From assembly GCA_018105865.1 (NCBI GenBank), contig JACLAT010000045.1, forward strand, positions 186,001 through 250,000: DNA of 64,000 bases. Reading direction: 5' to 3'. Positions 22,275 to 32,679 of the stretch are shown here, in pieces. How positions within the stretch are numbered: position 1 is the first letter of the stretch; the number at the start of each line of letters is the position of its first letter. Source of the stretch: Metaphire vulgaris (lineage: Eukaryota > Annelida > Clitellata > Crassiclitellata > Megascolecidae). The position numbers were made by a program, and so were the translations under genes. A model generated the notes under the pieces. That model was not told the origin of the DNA and did not search any database. It saw only the letters and a list, made by a program, of their open reading frames with translations.

Positions 22275-22370
<96 letters not shown>
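22078..22370. repeat. GA/GACA compound microsatellite
   Basis: About 290 bp of CAGA, GACAGA and GA units, ending in an uninterrupted GA run of roughly 90 bp (22278-22368). The long frames on both strands (Arg/Glu or Leu/Ser-rich) are repeat artefacts. Confidence 0.95.
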
Positions 22371-22616
22371 GAAACACTATTCTAAATTCCGAACTCCATT
22401 GGGGTTGGATGGCTAAAAGCAAGACCGTTCGATTTTACTTAGGATGGTTGTCTGTCAGTAGAGGTGCAAAGTCCTCAATACAGTTTCTACTTATAAAGCG
22501 CGGACTTGCTCTGACGTTGGAAAGCAGTTGCCTACGAGTCGAGTCGTCTTAGTAGTCACGGTAGCCTACTGAATGACATACAGAACTATGGTAACCAAAT
22601 AAATGCAATTTCACTT

Positions 22617-22995
22617 AGAATAATAATAATTATGCACTTCTATAGCACCAGTTCCAATATCCAAGGGTATCAATCGATGGTACTTCAAATCCATCCGCAA
22701 AAGATCCAGGTCATTCCAGAGATCAGTCAGAGGGAGAGAGTGAGACGGACTATGGAGGAAACGCCAATTGAAAAAGATGCGTCTTAAGTCTGGATCGGAA
22801 GATACTCAATGAATTGGAAGAGCCGGAGAAAAAGAGCTCCAGGTTATAGGCCCAGAAATAGAAAAGGCTCTCTTACCAATTTCAGTGTTGGTTCTAGGTA
22901 CAATTAACAATGAATCAGCAAACCTTGTTGAATGACGATGTTTTGGGTGATTCAACTTCATCACCATTTTTGCTTTCTGCCAGCTCATCAGCGAC
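22617..22995 (-). mobile_element. 5'-truncated LINE, same family as the hAT-nested copy
   Basis: In reverse complement it encodes LNHPKHRHSTRFADSLLIVP and NTEIGKRAFSISGP and carries the 3' untranslated sequence ending in ATAATTATTATTATT. Each part matches the LINE insert at 42650-43391 with few differences. It is truncated and frameshifted. Confidence 0.85.
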
Positions 22996-23009
22996 AATAG
23001 CTAGACACA

Positions 23010-24430
23010 AAATGCTTCCAAGAAGTTCTATCTTCTGTCAATCGTCTTCCTTCTACTATTGTAATTCCTTTCATGTTCATGTATTCTCTGATGTTGTCCA
23101 TCCACTTTTCCTGGGTCTTCCTCTTCCTTTGTTACCTTCTATTTGAGTGTAGAGTGCCTTGTATGCAGTGCTGGGTAGTAACTAGTTACAGTAACTAGCG
23201 TTACTGTAACTAGTTACTATTTTGAGTAACTAGTAACGTAACTAGTTACTTTCAGCCAAGAGTAACTATTGTCAGTAACTAGTTACTATTTTGAGTAACT
23301 AGTAACGCTAGTTACTAGTTACCGTATCTAGTTACTTTTATAAGTGTTATTGCATTTCAAACGCTTGCATTATGCGACTCACTGTCACTGAGTCACTGCA
23401 TTAACAACAACTTACATACCGGAACACCAGAGGCGTTCGTCCTGTTTCACATGACTGGCAACCATAGATCGCACTGCTGCCATCATGCACTAGCCTCTAG
23501 TACTTTACTTATAATATATGCCTAAACTCCGTGTTGTATTTGAGCGTTAATAAAAGGAGTAAACTTCAATCATTAACTGACGAAAATCAGTAGACCTAAA
23601 CAGTAGAGAGACTTTTCAGTGTGGGCGGGCAGATTCTTACACCACGCAGAAACAGTCTAACTGACGAGCTCTTTGAAATACTTTTACTGTTGAGTAGACT
23701 ACACTGCTTGTTTAATGTTCCCTATTAGGGACTGTGACTGTTAGTTACACAGAATTTGGAATTATCTTCGATTGTTCGTTGATTATTGTACGTTTTGACA
23801 CCTAAGTGCAGGCTGTGCAGCATCGATAACAAGCCATATAATTAGTAAGTAACTAGTAAGTAACTAGTTACTTTTTTGGAGTAACTAGTAACGTAACTAC
23901 TAACTAGTTACTTTTGGAAACTAGTAACTAATCTCAGTAACTAGTTAATTTTTATCCCTTGTAACTAGTAACTATAACTAGTTACATTTTGCAAGTAACT
24001 AGCACAGCACTGCAAGTTGTATGGAAGTCTCCTTTCATCCATTCTGTTGACATGTCCATACCAATTGAGTCTTTTTCTTCTAATTTTGTCGATTATTGTA
24101 TCCTTCAGGTTGAGACGTTGTCTGATGTCTTCGTTTCTTATTTTTTGTAACCGAGTTACTCCCAGGATTCTCCGTAAGCACGTCATTTCGGCCACCAGTA
24201 GCCTCCTTTCGTCTGTTTCTTTCTTGCTCCATGTTTCTGTTACATATATAATTATATTTTGTGGTACTATTATGGTGTTGTATATTGTGACTTTTGTGTT
24301 TATGTTTATGTCCTTGCTGCTCCAGTTTTTCGTAATCTCCCCATCGTTTGCAGTCCTTTGGCGATTTTTTTGTTTTATGTCTTCTTGATGACTTCCATTA
24401 CTGACAATTCCCCTCCAACATAGGTGAAAC
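23010..24430 (-). mobile_element. RTE-like LINE C-terminal fragment, split by a MITE
   Basis: The minus strand encodes DERRLLVAEMTCLRRILGVT and RKRLNWYGHVNRMDERRLPY. After removing the 23166-24016 insert the frame runs on seamlessly into ALYTQIEGNKGRGRPRK and WMDNIREYM. This LRRI / RPRKxW pattern is the C-terminal end of a LINE class whose copies also occur at 49418-50345 and 60100-61010. RT core motifs are absent. Confidence 0.8.
23166..24016. mobile_element. hAT-like non-autonomous element rich in AACTAGTTAC
   Basis: It begins CAGTGCTGGGTAGTAACTAG and ends with the reverse pattern CTAGCACAGCACTG plus four bases. The flanking TTGTATG is identical at 23159-23165 and 24017-24023. Removing the element restores the LINE frame. 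Both ends hold many copies of the palindrome GTAACTAGTTAC; the centre has no coding capacity. Confidence 0.85.
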
Positions 24431-24529
24431 TTTAGACTTGTTTTATTGTTGTGTTTGATTCAACTTACTGTAGGTTTATAATTTATCACATTCTTCATTA
24501 TTTAACAGCAGTGGTTACATGTATCTTTT

Positions 24530-24563
<34 letters not shown>

Positions 24564-25934
24564 CTCTATTTCAAGTTCAAATTCAAACACAAAATAAACA
24601 CAAACACAATTAAAACTCACTACATATCACTAAATCATATGCAGAAGAAATTCGCTGAATCTGTTAAGGTAAACATGAAGTGACGATGGTCAGACAGGTA
24701 AACAAAATCCTTAGAAAAATGTTCATCAGTAGGTATGCATCAAAACTTTACCTTCTCCTCACGAAAGTGGCGACTGCCTGCTTTTGGATTGTGCATGTAT
24801 TTAATATGATTTTTTACCAAGCACCAAATTCATAGGACTCTTTAGTCGCGTCGCCTAAGGCCGCTAGGCACGGCAGTCCATTTTAGACGACAGTGCCTAT
24901 AACTAAATGTTAAAGCGACTTTAGACTGATTGACGTAGTGACAGCGGCCTAAGGAAATAGAGCCTTGAATTATATCTATACTAGGTGTTTACCCGTCAAA
25001 AATGACGGAAGAGATTGGCTGTTTACCACCCGATTTTGCGCAAATGCAATAACATTTTGCGCAATTAATTGTCCTTAACTCGCCGCCTTTTCCTTCAACC
25101 GAGTTAACGCCCAAACGCGTGAATTTTCTGAATCTTGATAGTCAGCGTAAGTGTAATGATTTGGCAGTGTCGAACGACATGCAGTGCTTGATTCTCTTGT
25201 TTGCTGTGCTGCTTTTTCATGCCGAGCAACAGCCTGCTCCTCATTCTCACTTGATTGTCGGAAAGCTCGTGAACGCTGGACTTTTTTGTTTTGTACGGAC
25301 GGTTAGAAATAGGAATAAAAAAGCTAAACAATGGTGCAAACCTCATCTTCTTAGCTCATATATAGCCTGAGATATAGCAAATCCAAAAAATTTGGAAACT
25401 TTCTCAGAATTCAAAACTTTCGCGAAATTCGCCGATATTACTTATGTTCAAACATTGGGTCATCGGGTTAGAATTGATAGATCTTTGCCAAATGTCAACC
25501 GATTTTCAAACCTTTTGGTTTATTTTGTTCCTCTGACATCCCTTTACAACTTTGCCGCTGACCAAAGTGGGGTTACTGCTGAAAAAAGTTTGCTAGGGGG
25601 CTTAACAAAATTTGGGGGGAGAGGGTGATATTTTAGGCCGTAAAGTGGACTCTACCCACAATTTTTTTGTTTTGCACGGACAGTTAGAAAATGGAATAAA
25701 CAATCTAAACAATGGTGCAAACCTCATCTTTTTAGTTCCTACATAGCCTGAGATATAACAAATTTAAAACTTTACAGCAACATTTCTGAAGAACGCTTTT
25801 CCAAAAATTAAATCCCAAGTACGGTGACGGCGTCTGAAAATTTAATCCCCACTTGAAGGGTAAAATTTAAAACAATAGGTATTGAGGCTAGGAATAAATA
25901 AATAAATAAATAAATATATATATATATATGTAAC

Positions 25935-26480
25935 CGGGGCAGGGCATTGGGAGAGGAAGGGAGGTTTGGGAGAAGGAAAGTGGGTTGCACGGGTTTTTGG
26001 AGCAGCGTTGTGTATGTTTGGGAACAGGGTTTGGGGCCGGTGGGGTAGGGCGAGGCGGTGATGGGTTGGGGCCGGGGCGATTGGGAGAAGGATGGAGAGA
26101 GGTACAGGGGGGTTGGGAGAGGAGTGGGGAGAGAGAAGGGAATGGGGTTTGGGGCCTGTCGGGCAGGGCAGGGCGGGTATGTGTTGGGGCCTGGGCGATT
26201 GGGAGAGGGATGGGAGAGGGAAGGGGATAAGAGAGGGGAAAAGGATCAGGGGGTTTGGGGCCGGGCAGGGAATGGGTTGGGGCCGGGGCAGGGAATGGGT
26301 TGGGCCAGGGCGATTGGAAGAGGGATGGAGAGGGAAGGGAACAGGGTTTTGGGGCAGGGGCCGGAATGGGTTGGGGTCAGGGCGATTGGGATGGGGTGAG
26401 GATTGGGGAGGGGTGGGGAAAGGGAAGGGAAAGGGGTTTGGGGCCAGGGCAGGGAATGGGTTGGGGCCTGGGCGATTGGG
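25935..26480. repeat. G-rich minisatellite
   Basis: Degenerate units of roughly 60-110 bp are built around ATGGGTTGGGGCC, GGGGCGATTGGGAGA and GGGATGGAGAGG. Dense G runs give strong G-quadruplex potential. Open frames on the plus strand (Gly/Trp/Arg-rich) are artefacts. Confidence 0.9.
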
Positions 26481-26489
26481 AAATTCTAA

Positions 26490-26815
26490 TTACATATTTG
26501 TGTTCAGCAAGTCAAAATCTATTAGTTTCACCAAAATTTGTAGAGGAAACAAAAACTTGCATAAAATTTGTTGACCAGTGTAATTGACAAATCGGGGGAT
26601 GTAGTGGCTTCTTGGACAACAGCTGAGGCTTGGTCCATTGCAGCATTGAACGATTCGCTGTGTAGGGGGAGTTTGTTTGATCCTAGGCAAGTGTTGGCGT
26701 GGCGTCCATGTAGATGAATCCTCCCATCTTTTATGTGTAATCGTCTTACTGTCCGGCATCCGCTGCATAGCCCCGTGCCCTTTTGACGTAGCTGAGAGGA
26801 GTCTGTGCTCATTGA
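26490..26815 (-). pseudogene. LINE-type Cys/His motif fragment
   Basis: The minus strand encodes GLCSGCRTVRRLHIKDGRI and HLHGRHANTCLGSNKLP, resembling the CxxC...HG...CxGS motif found near the start of some retrotransposon polyproteins. The remainder is unrecognised. It lies between the two minisatellite arms and was probably carried by the Helitron. Confidence 0.45.
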
Positions 26816-27187
26816 AATGTGCCGACGAGCCCGTGCATTACATTAATAAATTAGCGGCTTCTGAATGCGGCGTGGGAGGGGTGCTATCGAAGGTGAGAGC
26901 GGGAATATGAATAGAGATGGAGGGGTGCAATAGCGGAAAAGCGAAACCTATATACCTGAAGCGTGCAAACTAAAAACGCTAAAACCAAGAAAATCCGGCA
27001 AAAATATCCTCTAGGAAGAGTAAAAACGGAGACTCCAAAACAGCCCGAATCGAACTGCCATAAACGAGAAGGAGACACCTCTTCGGTGTTCAGAAAATTG
27101 CGGTAAACACGCCACGAGAGTTACGAACGTCATACCGGAACGAGAGCCTCGAGCACACTAACTGTATGTATGTGAGCCTCGAGCACA

Positions 27188-27191
27188 CACA

Positions 27192-27250
<59 letters not shown>

Positions 27251-27264
27251 TATATATATATAAT
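27188..27264. repeat. TA microsatellite
   Basis: About 75 bp of TA units with two TAATTATA interruptions, located near the middle of the inverted minisatellite pair. Confidence 0.9.
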
Positions 27265-27394
27265 TCTCTTTGTCTGTATGTCAGTCACGATAGACGGCAG
27301 ATGTTGGAAGACGCCGTTGCAATCGACAACCAAATTGTTTAATCAAAACTGCATAATCAATGGAGCGTTTAACGAAGCTTCTTAATTGCAGGTC

Positions 27395-28012
27395 AAACCC
27401 CGTTCCCCCTTCCCTCTCCCCATCCCTCTTTCATTCGCCCCGGCCCCAACCCCTTCCCCTACGGCCCCAACCCATCGCTGCCCCGCCCTAACCCACAGGT
27501 CTCAAACCCCATACCCCTTCCTCTCCCCATCCCTCTCCCAATCGCTCCGGCCCCAACCCATCCCCGCCCAGGCCCCAACCCATCCCTACCCCGCACTACC
27601 CCCCATGCTCCCAAACCTCGTTCCTTTTCCCTCTGCCCATCCCTCTCCCAATCGCCCCGGTCCCAATCCATCCCCGATCCGGCCCCAACCAAACGCCGCC
27701 CAGACCCCAACCCAACTCCGCCCAGGCCCCAACCTATTCCCGCCCAATCCTCAACCCATCTCCGCCCGCCCTACCCCACAAGCCCCAAACCCCCGTTCCT
27801 TCTTCCCTCTCCCTACCCATCTCCCAATCGCCCGGCCCCAACCCATCCCCCACAAACCAAATCCATCCCCGCCCGCCCTATCCCACAGGCCCAAACCCTC
27901 GTTCCCCTTCTCTCTCCTATCCCTCTCACAATCGCCCCGGCCTAAACCATCTCCGCCTCGGGCCCCAACTTATCCCCGCCCAGGTCCCAACCCATCCCCG
28001 CCCCATGTTTGC
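27395..28012. repeat. C-rich minisatellite, inverted relative to 25935-26480
   Basis: The units (CCCATCCCTCTCCCAATCG, CGGCCCCAACCCATCCCCGC) are the reverse complement of the G-rich array. The two arrays form an imperfect inverted repeat with ~550-620-bp arms around a ~900-bp centre. The Pro-rich frame is an artefact. Confidence 0.9.
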
Positions 28013-28044
28013 GTTTGGGAGATTGTAAACTTCAAAATGTTCTT

Positions 28045-28665
28045 CCTGAAATGGATTCCTCAATTATTGAAATTCCTCAGTATATGGCTGCCGATGGACA
28101 ATTCATTGAATCAATTTTTGGAACTGAACTCTGTTTCCACTCGACATGAAATAGCAGTAGCATCATGAACAATTATCCTTACATCCAAGAATGACGTTAC
28201 CACCGAACTAAACCACAGTATTTTGCACCTATTACCTGGAAATGAAGTGGTTTATTTGAGCGTTGATTATATTGAATCGGATGATCCAAATTATGTCAAC
28301 GACTTTCCTATTGAATTTCTTCAAACACAAAATCCATCTGGAATGCCGCGTCATGTATTGAAGCTGAAGCTTGGTTCATTCATCATGCTGCTTCACAATC
28401 TCAACTAACAAAAGAGTTTGTTTAACGGGACTGGCTTGATTGTTAAAAGCCTCCATAGCAACTGCATCAAGGCTGACATTATCACGTGCAGTCACAAAGG
28501 AGACGAAGTGTGCATCCCTCCGTATTGACTTGGTTTCAAACAACGAAATTCTACCATTCAAACTGAAACGCCGTCAATTTCCAGTTATGTTAGCATTTGT
28601 TATAGAAACTTATTATCTTTTATCGCAGAATTCGTGTTATTTTACTACAGTTTCCGAAAAATAGT
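28045..28665 (+). pseudogene. Helitron Pif1-like helicase C-terminus
   Basis: Pieces in two frames match the end of Helitron helicases: IIEIPQYMAADGQFIESIFG near 28060, YIESDDPNYVNDFPIEFL (28270-28322), NPSGMPRHVLKLKLGSFIML (28331-28390), then FNGTGLIVKSLHSN (28419-28463) and KRRQFPVMLAF near 28570. The enzyme would unwind DNA in rolling-circle transposition. At least three frameshifts or stops break it, and the N-terminal nuclease is missing. Confidence 0.8.
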
Positions 28666-28865
28666 TGACAACTTCTTTATCAACACTCTATTGTTTCTGT
28701 ACCAAGCGCTCCCAGTCGACTCGGCTGTGAATGGACGTTAAATCGGTTGCAGGAAAAGCCGCTATGTAAGGACGATTCACTGCGCATAATGCTATGACAT
28801 GTGCAAAAAATCCTGTAGTAAAACAGCCATTCTCCCCCGTCATTTTTGAAGGGTAAACAGCTAGT

Positions 28866-29975
28866 GAATAATAATAATATTAATGCAGACTAAATCTGTA
28901 GTCCAATAAAAATAATAATAATCAATAGATAAGAAATCGCTAAAAACTATAGGGGTATCCAGGTCCGGTTGCTCCGCCCACTGGTGGGAAGAAACCATAG
29001 AAACCATTGTTGTCTATTAATAGACGCCAATGGCAGAAAAAGATTTCTTGCTGGTGGGCATAGATCAGTGACCATAGAGATTGTTCTGGATACTCCTATA
29101 GAGTGTAAGCGATAAAGATGTCCAGTAGATGACGCTAATAGTTAAAGAGACAGAGTTTGCAGTCAGATGAGAATTAGCACACCTTCTTTTATTTAGTATG
29201 ATAGTAATAAAGTCTTATGGTAGGGCAAAGGACCAGTGAGCTGAGTGTCATGCGTGTGTGTCCAGATAAAACGAGAGCTAGAACGGTGCACAGGGACACG
29301 AGAGAGAAGGTAAACGGGCATAGGAGAGTGATAAGGTACACGGGTACACGGGAGCGAAGGTACACGGTTACACGAAAGGTAGATGAGTATCAGCTAGGTA
29401 CGGGGCTCGATAAAGACTCACTCAGATAGTTGAAACACACATAGCCAGCTCTAGAGACTGAGTAAAACCCATGCCAGAATGCTAGGTCGAACGACCATGT
29501 GGCCTATTGTAAGATTAAACCTCTGTGTAGCCAGCCGGGACTAGCCATTCTGGAAGAGATAATATTGATTGAGTTAAAGAGCCCCGGTTCGCAACAATAT
29601 TGTCTTAAGACAAGCTGTTTCTTAAGAACATCGTAAGACGTTTCGAGATACTTTCATCATCAATATAGTATCCAGCATTTAGAGTAAAAACAAATCAAGC
29701 AAGTCGAAATAAAAATGACTAAAGCCTCTAGGCTTAGGCTACCACTGCGTACTATCAAGCTTTATTGAGAGACATCTCGAAAGTTAGCATAGGCCTATTT
29801 AAGTCATTGAAATGAACAAATAAGTACACCTACAAGGTGCTACCCGTTGATGGATCTCATTGGAATTCCAATAAGATTAATTTGAATGTCAGATGGAAGT
29901 TCCTTACAATACGTAAATACCAATACAAACTATTCGTCTGCCTGACTTGAATATGAGTCAGAATATGAATGGTAC
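28866..29975. other. Intron sequence, no gene resolved
   Basis: No exon is supported here. A stretch of ACACGGG/GTACACGG words (29290-29370) is mildly repetitive. Confidence 0.35.
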
Positions 29976-29979
29976 TCAC

Positions 29980-30023
29980 GTTTGTCGGCTTCATTAGGGA
30001 ATTTTCAACTTCAGCGGCAATCT
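29980..30023 (-). CDS. Small linker exon of the CARD gene
   Basis: This 44-bp candidate exon begins after GTAATTTCAG and ends before GTGAGTAC, both good splice signals. It reads EIAAEVENSLMKPTN when entered in phase 1 (the G of the preceding exon completes Glu) and leaves in phase 0. It is the last of nine phase-compatible segments. The next same-strand candidate is the ankyrin exon at 17727, also phase 0, across a ~12-kb gap. Being short, it rests mainly on splice sites. Confidence 0.5.
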
Positions 30024-30092
30024 CTGAAATTACAATCGTCGAATGAAATAAATGTGAAAACTTGATTATATTAAAAGATCAACACATAGTTG

Positions 30093-30137
30093 TAAGATAA
30101 ATGATGATGATGATTAATAATAATGATGATGATGATG

Positions 30138-30212
<75 letters not shown>

Positions 30213-30262
30213 TTAATAATTTAATAATAATAATAATAATAATAATAATCTTATTATTATTA

Positions 30263-30312
<50 letters not shown>
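30093..30312. repeat. GAT/AAT/ATT compound microsatellite
   Basis: About 100 bp of AAT units turn into ATT units, giving a long self-complementary tract. The poly-Asn/Ile frame is an artefact. Confidence 0.95.
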
Positions 30313-30511
30313 GAGTTTATAAAGAAAGAAAACAATGAAGAATTATTGTTCCAAGTTGCATCCAACCGTCGGATAGGGACGACGGCTTAAGGACATGACA
30401 CGATTCATCTCGTTTCTACTGTATACGGGTATTTTCCAGAACCTACTTATTGCGAACTGACCTATGGAATCTCAACCTTGAACTATTTTCCAAAACCAAC
30501 CTTTTGTGAAC

Positions 30512-31264
30512 GGTGACAAGTCTTTTAATCCTCGTCACTTAATCCTCGTCACTTAATCCCAGTCACTTAATCCCAAGTCTTTTAATTCCCTAGCAAATAA
30601 TCCCCTGACACTTATTCCCTTCAATCACCGCCTTGGAGTTTAAGACCAGAGCTGCATAATTAGGTAAGGTTTAGGGTTAGAGTTATGTTTTTGTAACACA
30701 AATATTTGTTATTTCATTCGTATTACATCATTTAATACGTTTTCTTAGAGGCTGTCCATGAATTACGTCAACAATTTAGGGGAGGGGGTTTGAAAAAGTT
30801 TGACAGTTGTTGACAGGGGAGAGGGGGCAAGAGAAGTTGACGTCAACAATTTCACTTTTTACAAATAATCAAAAACTAGGAAATTTTATAGAATACTACT
30901 TGTTATTATGGAAAAAGCATGACAAAAAAGGTCATAACCATCACATTTTGACACTCGACGATAAAAAAAGGGAAAAATGGTAATCATCGCAAAAAATATT
31001 AACCTTGTTATTGGGACCTGTCATTGATCTGGGTGGTCAAAAGTGTTTGACGTAATTATGGGAGGCTTAACTGAAAGTTGACAGTTGTTGACAAGGAGGG
31101 GAGGGGGTAAAAAATTGCCCAAAAATTGTTGACATAATTAATAGACAGCCCCTTATATCATGGAATGTCTGGGGATTATGTGCACAGGGATCAAAAGACT
31201 TGGGATTAAGTGACTGGGATTAAGTGACGAGGATTAAGTGACTGGGATTAAATGACATGGAACC
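30512..31264. mobile_element. Foldback element 1 (GGATTAAGTGACTG-type arms)
   Basis: The left arm carries tandem ~14-bp units (TTAATCCTCGTCAC, TTAATCCCAGTCAC). The right arm has the inverse (GGATTAAGTGACTG, GGATTAAGTGACGA). The ends are GGTGAC and GGAACC, and TTGTGAAC is repeated exactly at 30504-30511 and 31266-31273. A second MITE is nested at 30748-31152. The architecture matches the elements at 34748 and 38111. Confidence 0.88.
30748..31152. mobile_element. MITE nested in foldback element 1, TTA duplication
   Basis: Ends are GAGGCTGTCCATGAATTACG and, reversed, GGGGCTGTCTATTAATTATG. Flanks are TTA on both sides (30745-30747 and 31153-31155). A 3-bp TTA duplication suggests the PIF/Harbinger group. 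Subterminal GTTGACAGTTGTTGACA words are inverted near each end. Confidence 0.7.
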
Positions 31265-31515
31265 ATTGTGAACTGGCGTATGGAATTTCAGCCTCAAACT
31301 GCCAGGAACTCGATTTCTGAGCAAAATCTTCTCAGAAATGAACACAGACTGAAGATAAACGAACTAATATAACGGTGCTAAACGATTTGCAATTGATAGA
31401 TATAGGCCTATTCTGAATGACAACAGATGACTATGTCGACAAATAATTATAGTAAAGAAGTGCAGAGGCGGACCTTAATAGTCGCTTTCATAATTATTAT
31501 CATTATTCACCTCAT

Positions 31516-31661
31516 GTCTGTTAGATATGGTAGATAGGGATTGGCTGTAATGATATTCGCTGATTTCTTATTGGATGTTATCTCATAATAAAAGACTAAG
31601 TTCGGGGCAGCTGACGGCTTTCCTCTGACTCGCTAGCGACATCAGAACTCTGAGAATATTA
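31516..31661 (+). repeat. Possible solo LTR
   Basis: Starts TGTTAGATATGG, has AATAAAAGA near 31589, ends AGAATATTACA, and is followed by GGGGTCAGAGGATAGC, which resembles the start of the region after a Gypsy LTR. No partner LTR or pol coding is nearby, so this is weak. Confidence 0.3.
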
Positions 31662-31712
31662 CACGGGGTCAGAGGATAGCACGGCGAACCGAGCAGTCAA
31701 TTCCATTATCAT

Positions 31713-32430
31713 AAGCTTTAGAGTTTGCTAAAATATGGCCAAAAAACTAAAGAGACCCAAGTTTTGAAATTGACAACGGAATATAACGTCATAAATCATA
31801 ATAAAGTGATAAAATTTGTTTATTATTTTTTGGTCCTGAAAAGGGCCGTTTTAAAGGGTGTTTCAGATGATTTGTTGCGGGAGCAGGTGCTCAAATGCCC
31901 CCCTTAGCCTTCGCACATGCCGACAAGCGCTTCTTCACTGACAGTATCGACTTCTTGATCTGGTTCTCAGACAAACTCTCCCAGATATTCTTCAAGCACA
32001 GTCTTCAACTCCGTGATGTTCTGTGGCTTTGGCTGATACTTTTGATATCTGTCGAGCATGATTCTCCAGACGTGGAAGTCAAGTGGATTGATATCTGGGG
32101 AGTTGGGTGGCCAGTCATCTTTCTTGATGAAATCTGGACAATTTTGCTCCAGAAAATCCTGGGTCCTGAGAGCAGAGTGGGCAGGTGTTCCGTCTTGCTG
32201 GAATATGAAATTTTCTCCAAGCATATCCTGACAGTCCTGCAGCCAATCATAAAGCTGCTGTGTTTATCTGTTGGCCGTAAGTAACCCTTGACCTTGTCTG
32301 GCGCGATGACAACGACGCCATTTTAGACTTAAAAAATGATACAAATTACTATGACGTTATCTTCTGTTTGTCAATTTTAAAATTTGGGTCTCTTTAGGTT
32401 TTTGGCCATATTTTAGCAAACTCTAAAGCT
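31713..32430 (-). mobile_element. Tc1/mariner deletion derivative
   Basis: Inverted ends of ~45 bp (GCTTTAGAGTTTGCTAAAAT on the left, its complement on the right) are flanked by TA. The minus strand encodes only the C-terminal third of a transposase. A further copy of the same terminal sequence lies at 32616-32672. Confidence 0.9.
31967..32260 (-). pseudogene. Tc1/mariner transposase, C-terminal third
   Basis: Reads FIFQQDGTPAHSALRTQDFL (the second catalytic Asp in QQDGTPAH), then DWPPNSPDINPLDFHVWRIM (the third catalytic position in SPDxNPxD) and a helical tail. These DDE enzymes cut and paste DNA at TA sites. The N-terminal DNA-binding part and first Asp are missing, so the copy cannot encode active enzyme. 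Confidence 0.92.
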
Positions 32431-32615
32431 ATCAGCATGAAATTTGGCAATTACATCAGAAACATTCTCAGGTATATGGCTTATAAATTTCATTGAAATT
32501 GCTTTACACGCACCCGAGATATTAAATATCATAAAGGGGTGCCCTTTTCACTTTTACACCCTGTAGTTTATGCTTGTGCACTTTGTGGAATCAATCTCAG
32601 AAAAGAGTAGTATAC

Positions 32616-32672
32616 TATATCTTTAGAGTTTGCTGAAGTATGGCCAATAAACTAAAGAGACCCACATTTTTA
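32616..32672 (+). mobile_element. Isolated Tc1/mariner terminal repeat
   Basis: TTTAGAGTTTGCTGAAGTAT and the following AACTAAAGAGACCCAC match the left end at 31716. A second, heavily deleted copy or a broken tandem insertion is likely. Confidence 0.8.
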
Positions 32673-32679
32673 AATCGGC

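Larger units (their letters stand above)
24975..28864 (+). mobile_element. Helitron with decayed helicase and captured repeats
   Basis: It starts TCTATACTAGG (24975) and ends CTAG (28864), lying between A (24974) and T (28865), as rolling-circle Helitrons do. Near-terminal sequences are inverted copies: TGTTTACCCGTCAAAAATGA on the left, and the same reversed, CATTTTTGAAGGGTAAACAG, on the right. A helicase C-terminus is encoded just inside the right end. The 3.9 kb also holds a direct repeat of about 105 bp (25278-25382 and 25661-25765), a G-rich and a C-rich minisatellite, and a LINE-like zinc-finger fragment. No Rep (HUH) domain was recognised, so it is a defective copy. Confidence 0.85.

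Noticed and set aside
22045..22422. Long frames on both strands across the GA/GACA tract
   Set aside because: Simple-repeat translation (Arg-Glu or Leu-Ser), no gene context.
25985..26590. Gly/Trp/Arg-rich open frames of 80-160 codons on the plus strand
   Set aside because: Three overlapping frames are open because the G-rich minisatellite lacks stops; no start context, domain or splice site supports them.
27386..28168. 260-codon Pro-rich frame
   Set aside because: It is the C-rich inverse of the minisatellite; the reverse strand is open as well, which marks it as composition-driven.
30101..30322. Poly-Asn/Ile frame
   Set aside because: AAT/ATT microsatellite.
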